Assembly: GCF_002575655.3 (NCBI RefSeq)
Contig: NC_053040.3
Location: forward strand, 151,157,148 to 151,221,147
Source: Aegilops tauschii subsp. strangulata
Taxonomy: Eukaryota > Streptophyta > Magnoliopsida > Poales > Poaceae
DNA length: 64,000 nucleotides
Direction of reading: 5' to 3'
Shown here: piece by piece, positions 21,041 through 32,672 of the stretch
How the letters are laid out: each line of letters begins with the position of its first letter
Numbering within the stretch: the first letter of the stretch is position 1
The notes under the pieces: model-generated
The model's input: only the letters and a program-made list of their open reading frames with translations
Database searches by the model: none
Told to the model about the DNA's origin: nothing
Position numbers and translations under genes: made by a program

Positions 21041-21339
21041 CTCGCACCCACGCGCGTGCGTGTACGAGAGAAATGCGCATCGCTCGGCCCCGACCACCCA
21101 CCGTAACCGGGAACACCCTGATATTTTCCTCGCCCTCGCTTCTACCACGGTTTTTTCCGTCATGGACGGCCCAAAGAATGTCATGCAGCTGTGTCTCCGG
21201 CCCGCCCAGGACGAAAAGCCCATTTTCTGTCATGGTTTTTTGTCATATAAGTAGGAGCCCACCACATCTATGATGATACCGGGTTTTGTCACAATTATCG
21301 TCATAGAAGTGTCATAAGTATGACAGAAAAAAAATCGTT

Positions 21340-21379
21340 CGGCCCAAAATGTCACGGATGTGTCTTTTTTTTTGTAGTG
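21340..21379. repeat. CACTA right terminal sequence
   Basis: Ends TTTGTAGTG at 21379, next to AAA, which could be the 3-bp target duplication; the left copy is not seen. The inner flank carries GTCATAAGTATGACA-like palindromic motifs (21311-21325). Confidence 0.65.
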
Positions 21380-22690
21380 AAATAGGTTGCACTATCATTA
21401 CTAACTTTGCATCTTTTGGCTTCAATATTATGAATATGTATATCACTACGATCGAGATCCAACTAAAATAGACCACTCATCAAGGGTGCAAGACCATAAA
21501 AGATAATACTCATATAAATAGAACAACCATTATTCTCGGATTTAAATGAATAACCGTCTCGCATCAAAGAAGATCCAGAGATAATGTTCATGCTCAACGC
21601 TGGCACCAAATAACAATTATTTAGGTCTAAAACTAATCCCGAAGGTAGATGTAGAGGTAGCGTGCCGACGGCGATCACATCGACCTTGGAACCATTTCCG
21701 ACGCGCATCATCACCTCGTCCTTAGCCAATCTTCTTTTAATCAGTAGCCCCTATTTCGAGTTGCAAATATGGGCAACAGAACCAGTATCAAATACCCAGG
21801 CGCAACTACGAGCATTAGTAAGGTACACATCAATAACATTTAATCAAATATACCTTTCACTTTGCCATCCTTCTTATCCGCCAAATACTTGGGGCAGTTC
21901 CGCTTCCAGTGACCATTCCCTTTGCAGTAGAAGCACTCAGTTTCATGCTTAGGTCTAGCTTTGGGCTTCTTCACAGGAGTGGCAACTTGCTTGTCATTCT
22001 TTTTGAAGTTCCCTTTCTTTTCCTTTGCCCTTTTTCTTGAACTAGTGGTCTTGTTAACCATCAACACTTGATGCTCTTTCTTGATTTCTACCTTTGCTGA
22101 TTTCAACATCGCGAAGAGCTCGGGAATCGTTTTCGTCATCCCTTGCATATAGTTCATCACGAAGTTCCAGTAACTTGGTGATAGTGACTAGAGAACTCTG
22201 TCAATCACTATCTTATCTGGAAGATTAACTCCCACTTGATTCAAGCGATTGTAGTACTCAGACATTCTGAGCACATGCTCACTGGTTCAGCTATTCTCCT
22301 CCATCTTGTAGGCAAAGTACTTGTCAGAGGTCTCATACCTATCGACACGGGCATGAGACTGAAATACCAATTTCATCTCTTGGAACATCTCATATGCTCC
22401 ATGGCATTCAAAACATTTTTTAAGTCCCGGTTCTAAGCCATAAAGCATGGTGCACTAAACTATCAAGTAGTCATCATACCGAGCTTTGTCAAACATTCAT
22501 AACGTCTGCATCTGCTCTTGCAATAGGTCTGTCACCTAGCGGTGCATCAAGGACATAATTCTTCTGTGCAGCAATGAGGATAATCCTCAGATCACGGACC
22601 AAGTCCACAACATTGCTACTATCATCTTTCAACTTATTTTTCTCTAGGAACATATCAAAAAATAAACGGGGAGCTACATGCGAGCTATTG
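21380..22690 (-). pseudogene. Copia gag-protease-pre-integrase remnant
   Basis: Gag is recognised by a CX2CX4HX4C zinc knuckle (CFYCKGNGHWKRNC, DNA 21935-21895) after a Lys-rich linker. Next comes the retropepsin active site DTG (21789-21781) in the context VFDTGSVAH. Then NCYLVPALSMNIIS and the start of the pre-integrase zone (HNIEAKRCK) run to 21380, where copia sequence ends at the CACTA border. In-frame stops are present in gag (for example near the region at 22490-22440), between knuckle and protease (TAA after GIFD at about 21840) and after NS in the protease, so the polyprotein is dead. In an intact element it would be cut into capsid, nucleocapsid and enzymes. Confidence 0.75.
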
Positions 22691-22957
22691 ATCTACAACA
22701 TAATTTGCAAATACTATCAAGATTAAGTTCATGATAAATTAAAGTTCAATTAATCATATTACTTAAGAACTCCCACTTAGATAGACATCCCTCTAGTCAT
22801 CTAAATGATCACGTGATCCATATCAACTGAACCATGTCCGATCATCACGTGAGATGCAGTAGTTTTCAATGGTGAACATCTCTATGTTGATCATATCTAT
22901 TATATGATTCACGTTCGACCTTTCGGTCTTAGTGTTCCGAGTCCATATCTGCATATG

Positions 22958-23823
22958 TGATACGTCTCCAATGTATCTATAATTTTTTATTGTTCCATGC
23001 TATATTATATTCTGTTTTGGATGTTTATTGGGCTTTATTATACACTTTTATATTATTTTTGGGACTAACCTATTAACCGGAGGCCCAGCCCAAATTGCTG
23101 TTTTTGCCTATTTCAGTGTTTCGCAGAAAAAGAATATCAAACGGAATCCAAACGGAATGAAACCTTCGGGATGTGTGGAGTTTATATCATATTGCATGAG
23201 TTTATCCCTCTACATCATGTCATCTTGCTTAAAGCATTACTCTGTTCTTATGAACTTAATACTCTAGATGCATGCTGGATAGCGGTCGATGTGTGGAGTA
23301 ATAGTAGTAGATGCAGAATCGTTTTGGTCTACTTGTCGCGGACGTGATGCCTATATACATGATCATACCTAGATATTCTCATAACTATGCTCAATTCTAT
23401 CAATTGCTCGACAGTAATTCGTTCACCCACCGTAATACTTATGCTCTTGAGAGAAGCCACTAGTGAAACCTATGGCCCCCGGGTCTATTTTCCATCAGAT
23501 TAATTTTCCAACACTTAGCTATTTCTATTGCCGTTTATTTTACTTTGCATCTTTATTTCTCTTTATCATAAAAATACCAAAAATATTATCTTATCATATC
23601 TATCAGATCTCACTCTCGTAAGTGACCGTGAAGGGATTGACAACCCCTTTATCGCGTTGGTTGCGAGGTTCTTATTTGTTTGTGTAGGTGCGTGGGACTT
23701 GAGCGTGGTCTCCTACTGGATTGATACCTTGGTTCTCAAAAACTGAGGGAAATACTTATGCTACTTCACTTCATCACCCTTTCCTCTTAAAGGGAAAACC
23801 AACGTAGTGCTCAAGAGGTAGCA
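22958..23823 (+). repeat. G1 left LTR (internally deleted)
   Basis: Begins TGATACGTCTCC and ends GAGGTAGCA. Only 866 bp, because the part between CCTTCGGGA (23173) and TTTATATCATATTGC is lost compared with the 1,593-bp right LTR. The deletion removes the TATA box, so this LTR cannot promote transcription in the usual way. Confidence 0.85.
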
Positions 23824-23834
23824 AGAAGGATTTC

Positions 23835-23853
23835 TGGCGCTGTTGCCGGGGAG
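23835..23853 (+). other. G1 primer binding site (tRNA-Asp)
   Basis: TGGCGCTGTTGCCGGGGAG, 11 bp after the LTR. It is complementary to the 3' end of plant tRNA-Asp (CCCCGGCAACGGCGCCA) with one mismatch. Confidence 0.75.
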
Positions 23854-24015
23854 TCTACGCACAAGTCAAGACATACCAAGTACCCATCACAAACTCTTAT
23901 CCCTCGCGTTACATTATTTGCCATTTGCCTCTCGTTTTCCTCTCCCCCACTTCACCCTTGCCATTTTATTCGCCCTCTCTTTTCCGTTCGTCGCTTTCTT
24001 GCTTGCCTTGTCGTT

Positions 24016-24561
24016 ATGGCTAGTCCTCTATCTACTCCGTTGTCTCCCGAGTTTGAAGTTCTTCACTTCAAACAAAGACAAGGAGAAAACTTAAAAGATG
24101 CTTGGTTTAGAATGATGGAATCTTATCGTAATTGTACCCTAGAGGTGAACTTTAGAATTTTTCTTCGCAATTTTTATGTTGGACTGAATATGTCTCATAG
24201 ACAACTCTTGGATTGCGTTGCCAAAGGCAATTTTATCGAAATTGATCCCAGTATTGCACATGAAATTATAGAGGGTATAGTGAGAACACTACCTCAACAA
24301 AAGGGGCCTCATCATACCCAGGAAGAAACGCAAGTTTTTGAGAAAATTTGCGAAGTTACAAAAAAATTACAAAAATCTCTTGAAACTCTTAAGAGTGTTA
24401 GTGGAAATCTTCACTGCATGAATATGTTGATTACTCTTTGCAATAAGCGGTTGGATTCTTTAGATCTAAAAATCTCGGAATATGAAGGGAAGCGTAAAGA
24501 ACCTCCCGGATTCGAGCATAACTCCGCTAAAAAATTAAAGACCCAAGATGATAATACTTAG
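24016..24561 (+). CDS. G1 gag-like ORF, 181 aa
   Basis: Intact frame MASPLSTPLSPEFEVLHFKQ to TAG 24559-24561. The segment FKQRQGENLKDAWFRMMESY followed by FLRNFYVGLN resembles the C-terminal half of a gypsy gag domain of the kind with an F-K-Q-x4-E-x2-L-x2-A-W pattern. A helical, Lys-rich region follows (EICEVTKKLQKSL...). There is no zinc knuckle. It is unlike the gag of G2, although the flanking non-coding DNA is shared and both ORFs end in the same N-T-stop context followed by ATCTATCCTTG. Protein-to-RNA packaging roles are known for gag, but a half domain may not assemble alone. Confidence 0.55.
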   Translation: MASPLSTPLSPEFEVLHFKQRQGENLKDAWFRMMESYRNCTLEVNFRIFLRNFYVGLNMSHRQLLDCVAKGNFIEIDPSIAHEIIEGIVRTLPQQKGPHHTQEETQVFEKICEVTKKLQKSLETLKSVSGNLHCMNMLITLCNKRLDSLDLKISEYEGKRKEPPGFEHNSAKKLKTQDDNT

Positions 24562-27412
24562 ATCTATCCTTGTTTTTATGCCTAGCTAGGGGCGTTAAAC
24601 GCTAGCGCTTGTTGGGAGGCAACCAAATTTTATTTTAGTTTTTTTGCTTTTTGCTTCTGTTTAGGAATAAATATTTGATCTAGCCTCTGGTTTGATTTGT
24701 TTTTATGTTTTAATTAGTGTTTGTGCCAAGTGAAACCTATAGGATCTCCTTGGATGATAGTTATTTGATCTTGCTGAAAATTCCAGAAACTTTCTGTTCA
24801 CGAAAACAATTGTTAAAAATCACCAGAACATGATGAAATACTGATTCCAATTGCAGCAGATCAATAAAGAAAAATTTTAGGTCTTCCTATTTTGGTAGAT
24901 TTTTCTGAGTTCCAGAAGTTTGCGTTAGTTACATATTACTACAGACTGTTCTGTTTTTGACAGATTCTGTTTTTCGTGTGTTGTTTGCTTATTTTGATGA
25001 ATCTATGGCTAGTAAAATAGTTTATAAAACATAGAGAAGTTGGAATACAGTAGGTTTAACACCAATATAAATAAAGAATGAGTTCATTACAGTACCTTGA
25101 AGTGGTGTTTTGTTTTCTTTCGCTAACGGAGCTCACAAGATTTTCTGTTGAGTTTTGTGTTGTGAAGTTTTCAAGTTTTGGGTAAAGATTTGATGGATTA
25201 TGGAAAAAGGAGTGGCAAGAGCCTAAGCTTGGGGATGCCCATGGCACCCCAAGGTAATCTAAGGACACCAAAAAGCCAAAGCTTGGGGATGCCCCGGAAG
25301 GCATCCCCTCTTTCGTCTTCGTCCATCGGTAACTTTACATGGAGCTATGTTTTCATTCACCACATGATATGTGTTTTGATTGGAGCGTCTTGTATGATTT
25401 GATTCTTTGCTTTTTAGTTTACCACAATCATCCTTGATGTACACACCTTTTGAGAGAGACACACATAATTCGGAATTTATTAGAATACTCTATGTGCTTC
25501 ACTTATATCTTTTGAGCTATATAGTTTTTGCTCTAGTGCTTCACCTATATCTTTTAGAGCACGTTGGTGGATTTGTTTTATAGAAATTATTGTTCTCTCA
25601 TGCTTCACTTATATTATTTTGAGAGTCCTACAAAACAGCATGGTAATTTGCTTTAATTGTGAAATTAGACCTAATATGCTAGGTATTCAAGATTAGTAAA
25701 AACATTCTTATGAGTGTGTTGAATACTAAGAGAAGTTTGATGCTTGATGATTGTTTTGAGATACAGAGGTAGTGATATTAAAGTTGTGCTAGTTGAGTAG
25801 TTGTGAATTTGAGAAATACTTGTGTTTAAGATTGCAAATCCCGTAGCATGCACGTATGGTAAACGTTGTGTAACAAATTTGAAACATGAGGTGTTCTTTG
25901 ATTGTCCTCCGTATGAGTGGCGGTCGGGGACGAGCGATGGTCTTTTCCTACCAATCTATCCCCCTAGGAGCATGCGCGTAGTGCTTGGTTTTTTATGACT
26001 TGTAGATTTTTGCAATAAGTATGTGAGTTCTTTATGACTAATGTTGAGTCCATGGATTATACGCACTCTTACCCTTCCATCATTGCTAGCCTCTTCGGTA
26101 CGGTGCATTGCCCTTTCTCACCTTGAGAGTTGGTGCAAACTTCGGCGGTGCATCCAAACCCCGTGATACGATACGCTCTATCACACATAAACCTCCTTAT
26201 ATCTTCCTCAAAACAGCCACCATACCTACCTATTATGGCATTTCCATAGCCATTCCAAGATATATTGCCATGCAACTTTCAACCGTTCCGTTTATCATGA
26301 CACATTCATCATTGTCATATTGCCTTGCATGATCATGTAGTTGACATCGTATTTGTGGCAAAGCTACCATGCATATTTTCGTACATGTCACTCTTGATTC
26401 ATTGCCCATCCCGGTACACCGCCGGAGGCATTCATATAGAGTCATACTTTGTTCTAGTATCGAGTTATAATCATTGAGTTGTAAATAAATAGAAGTGTGA
26501 TGATCATCATTCATAGAGCATTGTCCCAAAAAAAGAGAGAAAGGCCAAAAGAAAAAAAGAAAGGCCCAAAAAAGGCCAAAAGAAAAAAAAGAAAGGCCCA
26601 AAAAAAGAAAAGAAAATAAAAAGGGGCAATGCTACTATCTTTTTCCATACTTGTGCCTCAAAGTAGCACCATGATCCTTATGATAGATAGTCTCTTGTTT
26701 TGTCACTTTCATATACTAGTGGGAATTTTTCATTATAGAACTTGGCTTGTATATTCCAACAATGGGCTTCCTCAAATGCCCTAGGTCTTCGTGAGCAAGC
26801 AAGTTGGATGCACACCCACTTAGTTTCTTTTGTTGAGCTTTCATACATTTATAGCTCTAGTGCATCCATTGCATGGCAATCCCTACTCCTCACATTAACA
26901 TCAATTGATGGGCATCTCCATAGCCCGTTGATTAGCCGCGTTGATGTGAGACTTTCTCTTTTTTTGTCTTCTCCGCATAACCCCCATCATTATATTCTAT
27001 TCCACCCATAGTGCTATATCCATGGCTCACGCTCATGTATTGCGTGAAAGTTGAAAAAGTTTGAGATTACTAAAGTATGAAACAATTGCTTGGCTTGTCA
27101 TCAGGGTTGTGCATGATGAGAGCATTCTTGTGTGGCGAAAATGGAGCATGACCAAACTATATGATTTTGGAGGGATGAACTTTCTTTGGCCATGTTATTT
27201 TGAGAAGACATAATTGCTTAGTTAGTATGCTTGAAGTATTATTACTTTTATGTCAATATTAAACTTTTATCTTGAATCTTTCGGATCTGAATATTCATAC
27301 CACAATTAAGAGGGTTCCATTGAAAATTATGCTAAGTAGCATTCCACATCAAAAATTCTGTTTTTATCATTTACCTACTCGAGGACGAGCAGGAACTAAG
27401 CTTGGGGATGCT
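24562..27412 (+). other. G1 3' non-coding region
   Basis: No sense ORF of note. Just after the stop lies a motif shared with G2 and G3 (GCCTAGCTAGGGGCGTTAAA, then GTTGGGAGGCAAC). Two hairpins occur at 25229-25308. An A/G-rich GGCCAAAAGAAAAAAAGAAA stretch lies at about 26525-26625. A purine-rich tract with AAGCTTGGGGATGCT precedes the right LTR. Antisense frames at 26069-26601 are not supported. Confidence 0.6.
25229..25308 (+). other. Hairpin pair in G1
   Basis: Hairpin A at 25229-25252: TTGGGGATGCC pairs with GGCACCCCAA (one bulged A, 3-nt loop). Hairpin B at 25285-25308: GGGGATGCC pairs perfectly with GGCATCCCC around the loop CCGGAA. The pair is conserved in G2 and, in two copies, in G3. 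Confidence 0.7.
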
Positions 27413-29005
27413 TGATACGTCTCCAACGTATCTATAATTTTTTATTGTTCCATGCTATATTATATTCTGTTTTGGATGTTTATTGGGCTTTATTATACAC
27501 TTTTATATTATTTTTGGGACTAACCTATTAACCGGAGGCCCAGCCCAAATTGTTGTTTTTTGCCTATTTTAGTGTTTCGCAGAAAAAGAATATCAAACGG
27601 AGTCCAAACGGAATGAAACCTTCGGGAACGTGATTTTTGGAACAAACGTGATCTAGAGGACTTGGAGTGGACGTCAAGCAACAAACGAGGAAGCCACGAG
27701 GTAGGGGAGCGCCTACCCCCCCCCCCCAGGGCGCGCCCTCCACCCTCGTGGGCCCCTCGTGGCTCCACCAACCTACTTCTTCCTCCTATATATACCTACG
27801 TACCCCCAAACCATTAAAAGCACCCACAAAAACCTAATTCCACTGCCGCAACCTTCTGTACCCGTGAGATCCCATCTTGGGGCCTTTTCCGGTGCTCCGC
27901 TGGAGGGGGCATTGATCACGGAGGGCTTCTACATCAACACCATAGCCTCTTCGATGATGTTGGAGTAGTTTACCTCAGACCTTTGGGTCCATAGTTATTA
28001 GCTAGATGGCTTCTTCTCTCTCTCTTTGGATCTCAATACAAAGTTCTCCTCGGTTCTCTTGGAGATCTATTCGATGTAATCTTCTTTTGCGGTGTGTTTG
28101 TCGAGATCCGATGAATTGTGGGTTTATGATCAAGTTTATCTATGAACAATATTTGAATCTCCTCTAAATTATTTTATGTATGATTGGTTATCTTTGCAAG
28201 TCTCTTCGAATTATCAGTTTGGTCTGGCCTACTAGATTGATCTTTCTTGCAATGGGAGAAGTGCTTAGCTTTGGGTTCAATCTTGCGGTGTCCTTTCCGA
28301 GTGACAGCAGGGGCAGCAAGGCACGTATTGTATTGTTGCCATCGAGGATAAAAAGATGGGGTTTATATCATATTGCATGAGTTTATCCTTCTACATCATG
28401 TCATCTTGCTTAAAGCATTACTCTGTTCTTATGAACTTAATACTCTAGATGCATGCTGGATAGCGGTCGATGTGTGGAGTAATAGTAGTAGATGCAGAAT
28501 CGTTTCGGTCTACTTGTCGCGGACGTGATGCCTATATACATGATCATACCTAGATATTCTCATAACTATGCTCAATTCTATCAATTGCTCAACAGTAATT
28601 CGTTCACCCACCGTAATACTTATGCTCTTGAGAGAAGCCACTAGTGAAACCTATGGCCCCCGGGTCTATTTTCCATCATATTAAATTTTCCAACACTTAG
28701 CTATTTCTATTGCCGTTTATTTTACTTTGCATCTTTATTTCTCTTTATCATAAAAATACCAAAAATATTATCTTATCATATCTATCAGATCTCACTCTCG
28801 TAAGTGACCGTGAAGGGATTGACAACCCCTTTATCGCGTTGGTTGCGAGGTTCTTATTTGTTTGTGTAGGTGCGTGGGACTCGAGCGTGGTCTCCTACTC
28901 GATTGATACCTTGGTTCTCAAAAACCGAGGGAAATACTTACGCTACTTTACTGCATCACCCTTTCCTCTTCAAGGGAAAACCAACGTAGTGCTCAAAAGG
29001 TAGCA
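27413..29005 (+). repeat. G1 right LTR
   Basis: Full-length LTR of 1,593 bp, TGATACGTCTCC...GGTAGCA. A TATA box (TATATATA) lies at 27787-27794, just downstream of a C-run (27717-27727). Confidence 0.85.
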
Positions 29006-29010
29006 ATATG

Positions 29011-29967
29011 CTAGGCTCGTCAAGTTTAACCTGAGTATTCTGCATGTGCAAAACTGGCTTGCACCCATTGTATGTGAACGTAGAGCTTATCACACCTGAT
29101 CATCACGTGGTGTCTCGGCACGACGAACTGTAGCAACAGTGCATACTCAGGGAGAACACTTGTACCTTGAAATTTAGTGAGGGATCATCTTATAATGCTA
29201 CCGCCGTACTAAGCAAAATAAGATGCATAAAAGATAAACATTACATGCAATCAAAATTTGTGACATGATATGGTCATCATCATCTTGTGCCTTTGATCTC
29301 CATCTCCAAAGCACTGTCATGATCTCAATCGTCACCGGCTTGACACATAGATCTCCATCGTAGCGTCGTTGTTGTCTCGCCAACTATTGCTTCTACGACT
29401 ATCGCTACTGCTTAGTGATAAAGTAAAGCAATTACATGGCGTTTGCATTTCATACAATAAAGCGACAACCATAAGGCTCCAGCCAGTTGCCGATAAATTT
29501 TACAAAACAAGATCATCTCATACGATAACATATATCACATCATGTATTGATCATATCATATCACAACATGCCCTGCAAAAACAAGTTAGACGTCCTCTAC
29601 TTTGTTGTTGCAAGTTTTACGTGGCTGCTACGGGCTTCTAGCAAGAACCGTTCTTACCTACGCATCAAAACCACAACGATTTTTCGGCAAGTGTGCTGTT
29701 TTAACCTTCAACAAGGACCAGCTGTAGTCAAATCCGATTCAACTAAAGTTGGAGAAACAGACACCCGCCAGCCACCTCTGTGCAAACACGTCGGTAGAAC
29801 CGGTCTCATGAACGTGGTCATGTAATGTTGGTCCGGGCCGCTTCATCCAACAATACCGCTGAATCAAAATAAGACATTGGTGGTAAGCAGTATGACTATA
29901 ATTGCCCACAACTCTTTGTGTTCTACTCCTGCATATCATCTATGCATAGACCTGGCTCGGATGCCAC
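29011..29967 (-). other. Copia 5' leader and primer site
   Basis: Continues the copia leader interrupted at 22957 (CATATG|CTAGGCTCGTCAAG joins across G1). The primer site is TGGCATCCGAGCC on the minus strand at 29966-29954, a variant of the initiator-Met tRNA site TGGTATCAGAGCC. No ORF. Confidence 0.75.
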
Positions 29968-31718
29968 TGTTGGGGAACGCAGCATGCAATTTCAAAAAAA
30001 TTCCTACACTCACGCAAGATCTATCTAGGAGATGGATAGCAACGAGAGGGGCGACTATGTCCACGTACCCTCGTAGACCGAAAGCGGAAGCATTAGGTTA
30101 ATGCGGTTGATGTAGTCGAACGTCTTCACGATCCAACCGATCTAGTACCGAACATACATCACCTCCAAGTTCAGCACACGTTCAGCTCGATCGCGTCCCT
30201 CGAACTCTTGATCTAGCTGAGGGTCGAGGGAGAGTTTTGACAGCATGACGGCATGGTGATGGTGATGGTGATGTGATTCGTGCAGGGCTTCGCCTAAGCA
30301 CTACGACGCTATGACTGGAGGAGTAAACTGTGGAGGGGGGCACCGCACACGGCTAAGAGAACAACTGTTGTACTTTGGGGTGCCCCCCTGCCCCCGTATA
30401 TAAAGGAGGGGAGGCGGAGGCCGGCCAACAAGGGGCGCGCTAGGGAGAGGGGGATCCTACTAGGACTCCAGTCCTAGTAGGATTCGCCCCCCTTTTTTCC
30501 TTTTTCCGAAGGGGGGAAGGGGGAAAAGAGAGGGAGTAGGAGAAGGAAAGGGGGCGCCGCCCCCTTCCCTAATCCAATTCAGCCTCCTCCTTTGTGGGAG
30601 GTGTGCCAGCCCCTTGTGGGCTGGTTAGCGTCCCTCCTATGGCCCATATGGCCCATATCTTTCCCTGTGGGGTTCCAGTAACCCCTCTAGTACTCTGGTA
30701 TGTACCCGATACACTCCGGAAGCCTTCCGGTGTCCGAATACTACCTTCCAATATATCAATCTTTACCTCTCGACCATTTAGAGAATCCTCGTCAGGTCCG
30801 TGATCTTATCCGGGACTCCGAACAAACTTTGGTCACCAAAACACATGACTCATAATACAAATCGTCATCAAACATTAACCGTGCGGACCCTACGGGTTCG
30901 AGAACTATGTAGACATGACCGAGACACATCTCCGGTCAATAACCAATAGCGGAACCTGGATGCTCATATTGGTTTCTACATATTCTACGAAGATATTTAT
31001 CAGTCAAACCGCATAAACAACATACGTTATTCCCTTTGTCATCGGTATGTTACTTGCCCGAGATTCGATCGTCGGTATCCTCATACCTAGTTCAATCTCG
31101 TTACCGGCAAGTCTCTTTACTCATTCCATAATGCATCATCCCATAACTAACTCATTAGTCACATTGCTTGCAAGGCTTACAGTGATGTGCATTACCGAGA
31201 GGGCCCAGAGATACCTCTCCGATACTTGGAGTGACAAATCATAATCTCGATCTATGCCAACCCAACAAACACCTTCGGAGACACCTGTAGAGCATCTTTA
31301 TAATCACCCAGTTATGTTGTGACGTTTGATAGCACACAAGGTGTTCCTCCGGTATTCTGGAGTTGCATAATCTCATAGTCAGAGGAATATGTATAAGTCA
31401 TGAAGAAAGCAATAGCAATAAAACTTAACGATCATTATGCTAGGCTAATGGATGGGTCTTGTCCATCACATCATTCTCTAATGATGTGATCTCGTTCATC
31501 AAATGACAACACATGTCTATGGTCAGGAAACATAACCATCTTTGATTAACGAGCTAGTCAAGTAGAGGCATACTAGGGACACTATGTTTTGTCTATGTGT
31601 TCACACATGTACTAAGTTTCCGGTTAATACAATTCTAGCATAAATAATAAACATTTATCATGATATAAGGAAATATAAATAACAACTTTATTATTGCCTC
31701 TAGGGCATATTTCCTTCA
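29968..31718 (-). repeat. Copia 5' LTR (BARE/Angela-type)
   Basis: On the minus strand it starts TGAAGGAAATATGCCCTAGA and ends CGTTCCCCAACA, 1,751 bp. It contains ATGTGATGGACAAGACCC and the ATATAC/GGGGGCAGG promoter-proximal block characteristic of BARE/Angela/WIS LTRs. The outer flank at 31719 is gypsy LTR sequence, so the copia inserted into an older gypsy element. Confidence 0.85.
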
Positions 31719-32672
31719 ATCTCCATCAACATCTTCAACAGCACCATCTCCTCTCAAACCCTAGTTCATCTCTTGTGTTCAATCTTTGTACCAGAACCTT
31801 AGATTGGTACTTGTGGGTGACTAGTAGTGTTGATTACATCTTGTAGTTGATTACTATATGGTTTATTTGGTGGAAGATTACATGTTCAGATTGCTATTTA
31901 ATATCCCTCTGATCTTGAGCATGATTATTATTTGTGAGTAGTTACTTTTGTTCTTGAAGTCACGGGAGAAGTCTTGTTCCAGGTAATCATGTGAACTTGA
32001 TATGTGTTCGATATTTGGATGATATGTATGTTGTGATTCCCTTAGTGGTGTCATGTGAATGTCGACTACATGGCACTTCACCTTATTAGGGCATAACGGA
32101 ATGCATTGTGGAGTAGTTATTAGATGATGGGTTGCTAGAGTGACAGAAGCTTAAACCCTAGTTTATGTGCTACTTCTTAAGGGACTGATTTGGATCCAAA
32201 TGTTTAATGCTATGGTTAGATTTTATCTTAATACTTTTCTCGTAGTTGCGGATGCTTGCGGTGGGTTTAATCATAAGTAGGAGGTTTGTTCAAGTAAGAA
32301 CAACACCTAAGCACCGGTCCACCCACATATCAAATTATCAAAGTAGCGAACACGAATCAAACCAACATGATGAAAGTGATATGATGAAATTCCCGTGTAC
32401 CCTCAAGAACGCTTTGCTTATCATAAGAGACCGTTTTGGTCTGTCCTTTGCCACAAAAGGATTGGGCTACCTTGCTGCACTTTATTTATTGTTACCATTA
32501 CTTGCTCGTTGCGAATTATCTTGCTATCAAACTACTTATGACCAACTATTTCAGTGCTTGCAAAAAAATCTAGCTGAAAACCACTTGTCATTTCCTTCTG
32601 CTCCTCGTTGGGTTCGATGCTCTTACTTATCGAAAGGACTACGATTGATTCCCTATACTTGTGGGTCATTAA
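31719..32672 (+). repeat. Partial gypsy LTR (3' half)
   Basis: Plus-strand LTR tail ending CTTGTGGGTCATTA, with CAAACCCTAGTTCATCTC near the start. The segment AGCTTAAACCCTAGTTTATG at 32149 onward is matched, inverted, by the LTR at 35038-36128. The 5' half would lie beyond the copia insertion and was not found. An ORF at 32246-32743 is chance. Confidence 0.65.

Larger units (their letters stand above)
15735..21379. mobile_element. CACTA transposon right arm, no transposase
   Basis: The right end reads ...GTGTC-T(n)-GTAGTG at 21379. Its reverse complement is CACTACAAAAAAAAAGACAC, a CACTA-type terminus, followed by GTGACATTTTGGGCCGAACG. Inside lie nested arrays of direct repeats that act as subterminal regions in this superfamily, where transposase binding sites cluster. 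No transposase-like frame was found, and no matching left terminus was seen, so this is a deletion derivative or a truncated copy. The left limit is set where the GGGTTGTATTTGTCCTCCAC-type sequence begins and is approximate. It abuts copia integrase-region sequence on the right. Confidence 0.6.
22958..29005 (+). mobile_element. Gypsy-type LTR retrotransposon G1, non-autonomous
   Basis: Complete insertion of 6,048 bp with TG...CA ends and a 5-bp duplication ATATG on both sides (22953-22957 and 29006-29010). It inserted into the copia leader. It has LTRs, a tRNA-Asp primer site, one ORF of 181 aa, a 2.8-kb non-coding 3' region with two hairpins, and a purine-rich tract before the right LTR. There is no protease, RT or integrase. 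The LTR and non-coding regions match G2 (45833-55884) closely, but the ORF does not. It resembles the Triticeae Sabrina-type group from memory; the name is uncertain. Confidence 0.85.
21380..31718 (-). mobile_element. Copia element, BARE/Angela-type, truncated and split
   Basis: Minus-strand order: 5' LTR (31718-29968), primer site, leader (29967-29011, then 22952-22690), gag and protease (about 22690-21462), then the pre-integrase region to 21380. The leader is split by element G1 (22958-29005), whose 5-bp duplication ATATG lies at 22953-22957 and 29006-29010. The 3' two-thirds (integrase core, RT, RNase H, 3' LTR) is missing where the CACTA arm begins. The family call rests on the LTR and on gag similarity from memory. 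Confidence 0.8.

Noticed and set aside
26069..26601. Antisense Cys-containing frames in G1 (and similar in G2 at 51358-51926)
   Set aside because: They lie antisense in the non-coding 3' region and start in A/G-rich sequence; no domain.
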